From Treponema sp. (GTDB lineage: Bacteria > Spirochaetota > Spirochaetia > Treponematales > Breznakiellaceae), in assembly GCA_031284195.1 (NCBI GenBank), contig JAITAI010000253.1, positions 1-5,986 on the forward strand: a DNA stretch of 5,986 nt, read 5' to 3'. Shown piece by piece: positions 5,882 to 5,986 of the stretch (position 1 is its first letter; every line of letters starts with the position of its first letter). The position numbers and the translations under genes are program-made. The notes under the pieces were generated by a model. That model searched no databases and was not told the DNA's origin. It saw only the letters and a list, made by a program, of their open reading frames with translations.

Positions 5882-5986
5882 GTGAAGCACATCGAAGACG
5901 ATATTGAAGGCTCGAAGGAAGAAGAGCAGGATGAACACGACGGACTCAAGACATTCACCGCCCGCGGCGGAGAACCTGTTGAACCG
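5882..5986 (+). CDS. Possible 5' end of an unidentified rightward gene (runs off the right edge)
   Basis: From a GTG at 5882 the frame reads VKHIEDDIEGSKEEEQDEHD, followed by GLKTF and TARGG, and is open to the window end (35 codons; open back to a TGA at 5861-5863). The product would be strongly acidic and the codons favour G/C in the third position. I do not recognise the family. No good Shine-Dalgarno stands before the GTG, and the opposite strand is also open here, so the call is weak. The segment is 56 percent GC. The gene may instead be a fragment lacking its true start, consistent with a junction just to the left. Confidence 0.22.
   Translation, partial: MKHIEDDIEGSKEEEQDEHDGLKTFTARGGEPVEP

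Noticed and set aside
5740..5958. 72-codon minus-strand frame across the IS breakpoint
   Set aside because: It crosses the junction in a frame different from the transposase; Ser/Cys-rich and without family resemblance.
1..5986. CRISPR array, tRNA, rRNA, riboswitch, toxin-antitoxin pair
   Set aside because: No regularly spaced repeats, no tRNA-like cloverleaf or CCA end, no conserved RNA motif and no pair of small adjacent genes found by eye on either strand.

Overview
The window looks like a spirochaete chromosome, most likely Treponema or a close relative. This is inferred from protein style (a DHH/DHHA1 protein opening LVTRSDFDG, an Rpn/PD-(D/E)XK nuclease, a very long transglutaminase-TPR membrane protein) and moderate GC. 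No rRNA, tRNA or lineage marker is present, so the assignment is tentative.

Layout from left to right: (1) The 5' part of an Rpn-family PD-(D/E)XK nuclease/transposase gene reads leftward off the window edge, with a good Shine-Dalgarno and a plausible promoter behind it. (2) A gene-free stretch of about 330 bases separates this divergently from the next gene and holds both promoters and a few weak dyads. (3) A complete DHH/DHHA1 phosphoesterase gene (301 aa) reads rightward. (4) A 1335-codon gene converges on it, with only three bases between the stop codons. It joins a TgpA-like membrane transglutaminase to a TPR protein. (5) A short upstream region holds a promoter placed so that the transcript would start at or next to the ATG, preceded by a 38-bp nested dyad. 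(6) The 3' end of a dead IS3-family insertion sequence follows. Its transposase is cut off on the 5' side and appears frameshifted near its C-terminus by loss of seven bases. (7) The last 165 bases are GC-rich and repeat-dense, and may contain the start of a rightward reading frame of unknown identity.

The two complete genes face each other and are not an operon. The DHH protein is probably a cytoplasmic phosphodiesterase or phosphatase acting on small nucleotides, oligonucleotides or polyphosphate. The large protein is predicted to sit in the inner membrane with its catalytic transglutaminase fold and its TPR array both outside the cytoplasm. TgpA-like proteins usually sit beside MoxR ATPase and DUF58 genes; neither is visible here, and the upstream side is occupied by insertion-sequence debris.

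No CRISPR array, RNA gene, riboswitch or clear intrinsic terminator was seen. The items most worth following up are the transglutaminase-TPR fusion with a vestigial signal-peptide-like segment at its seam, the matched leaderless-type promoters, and the structured junction beside the broken insertion sequence.
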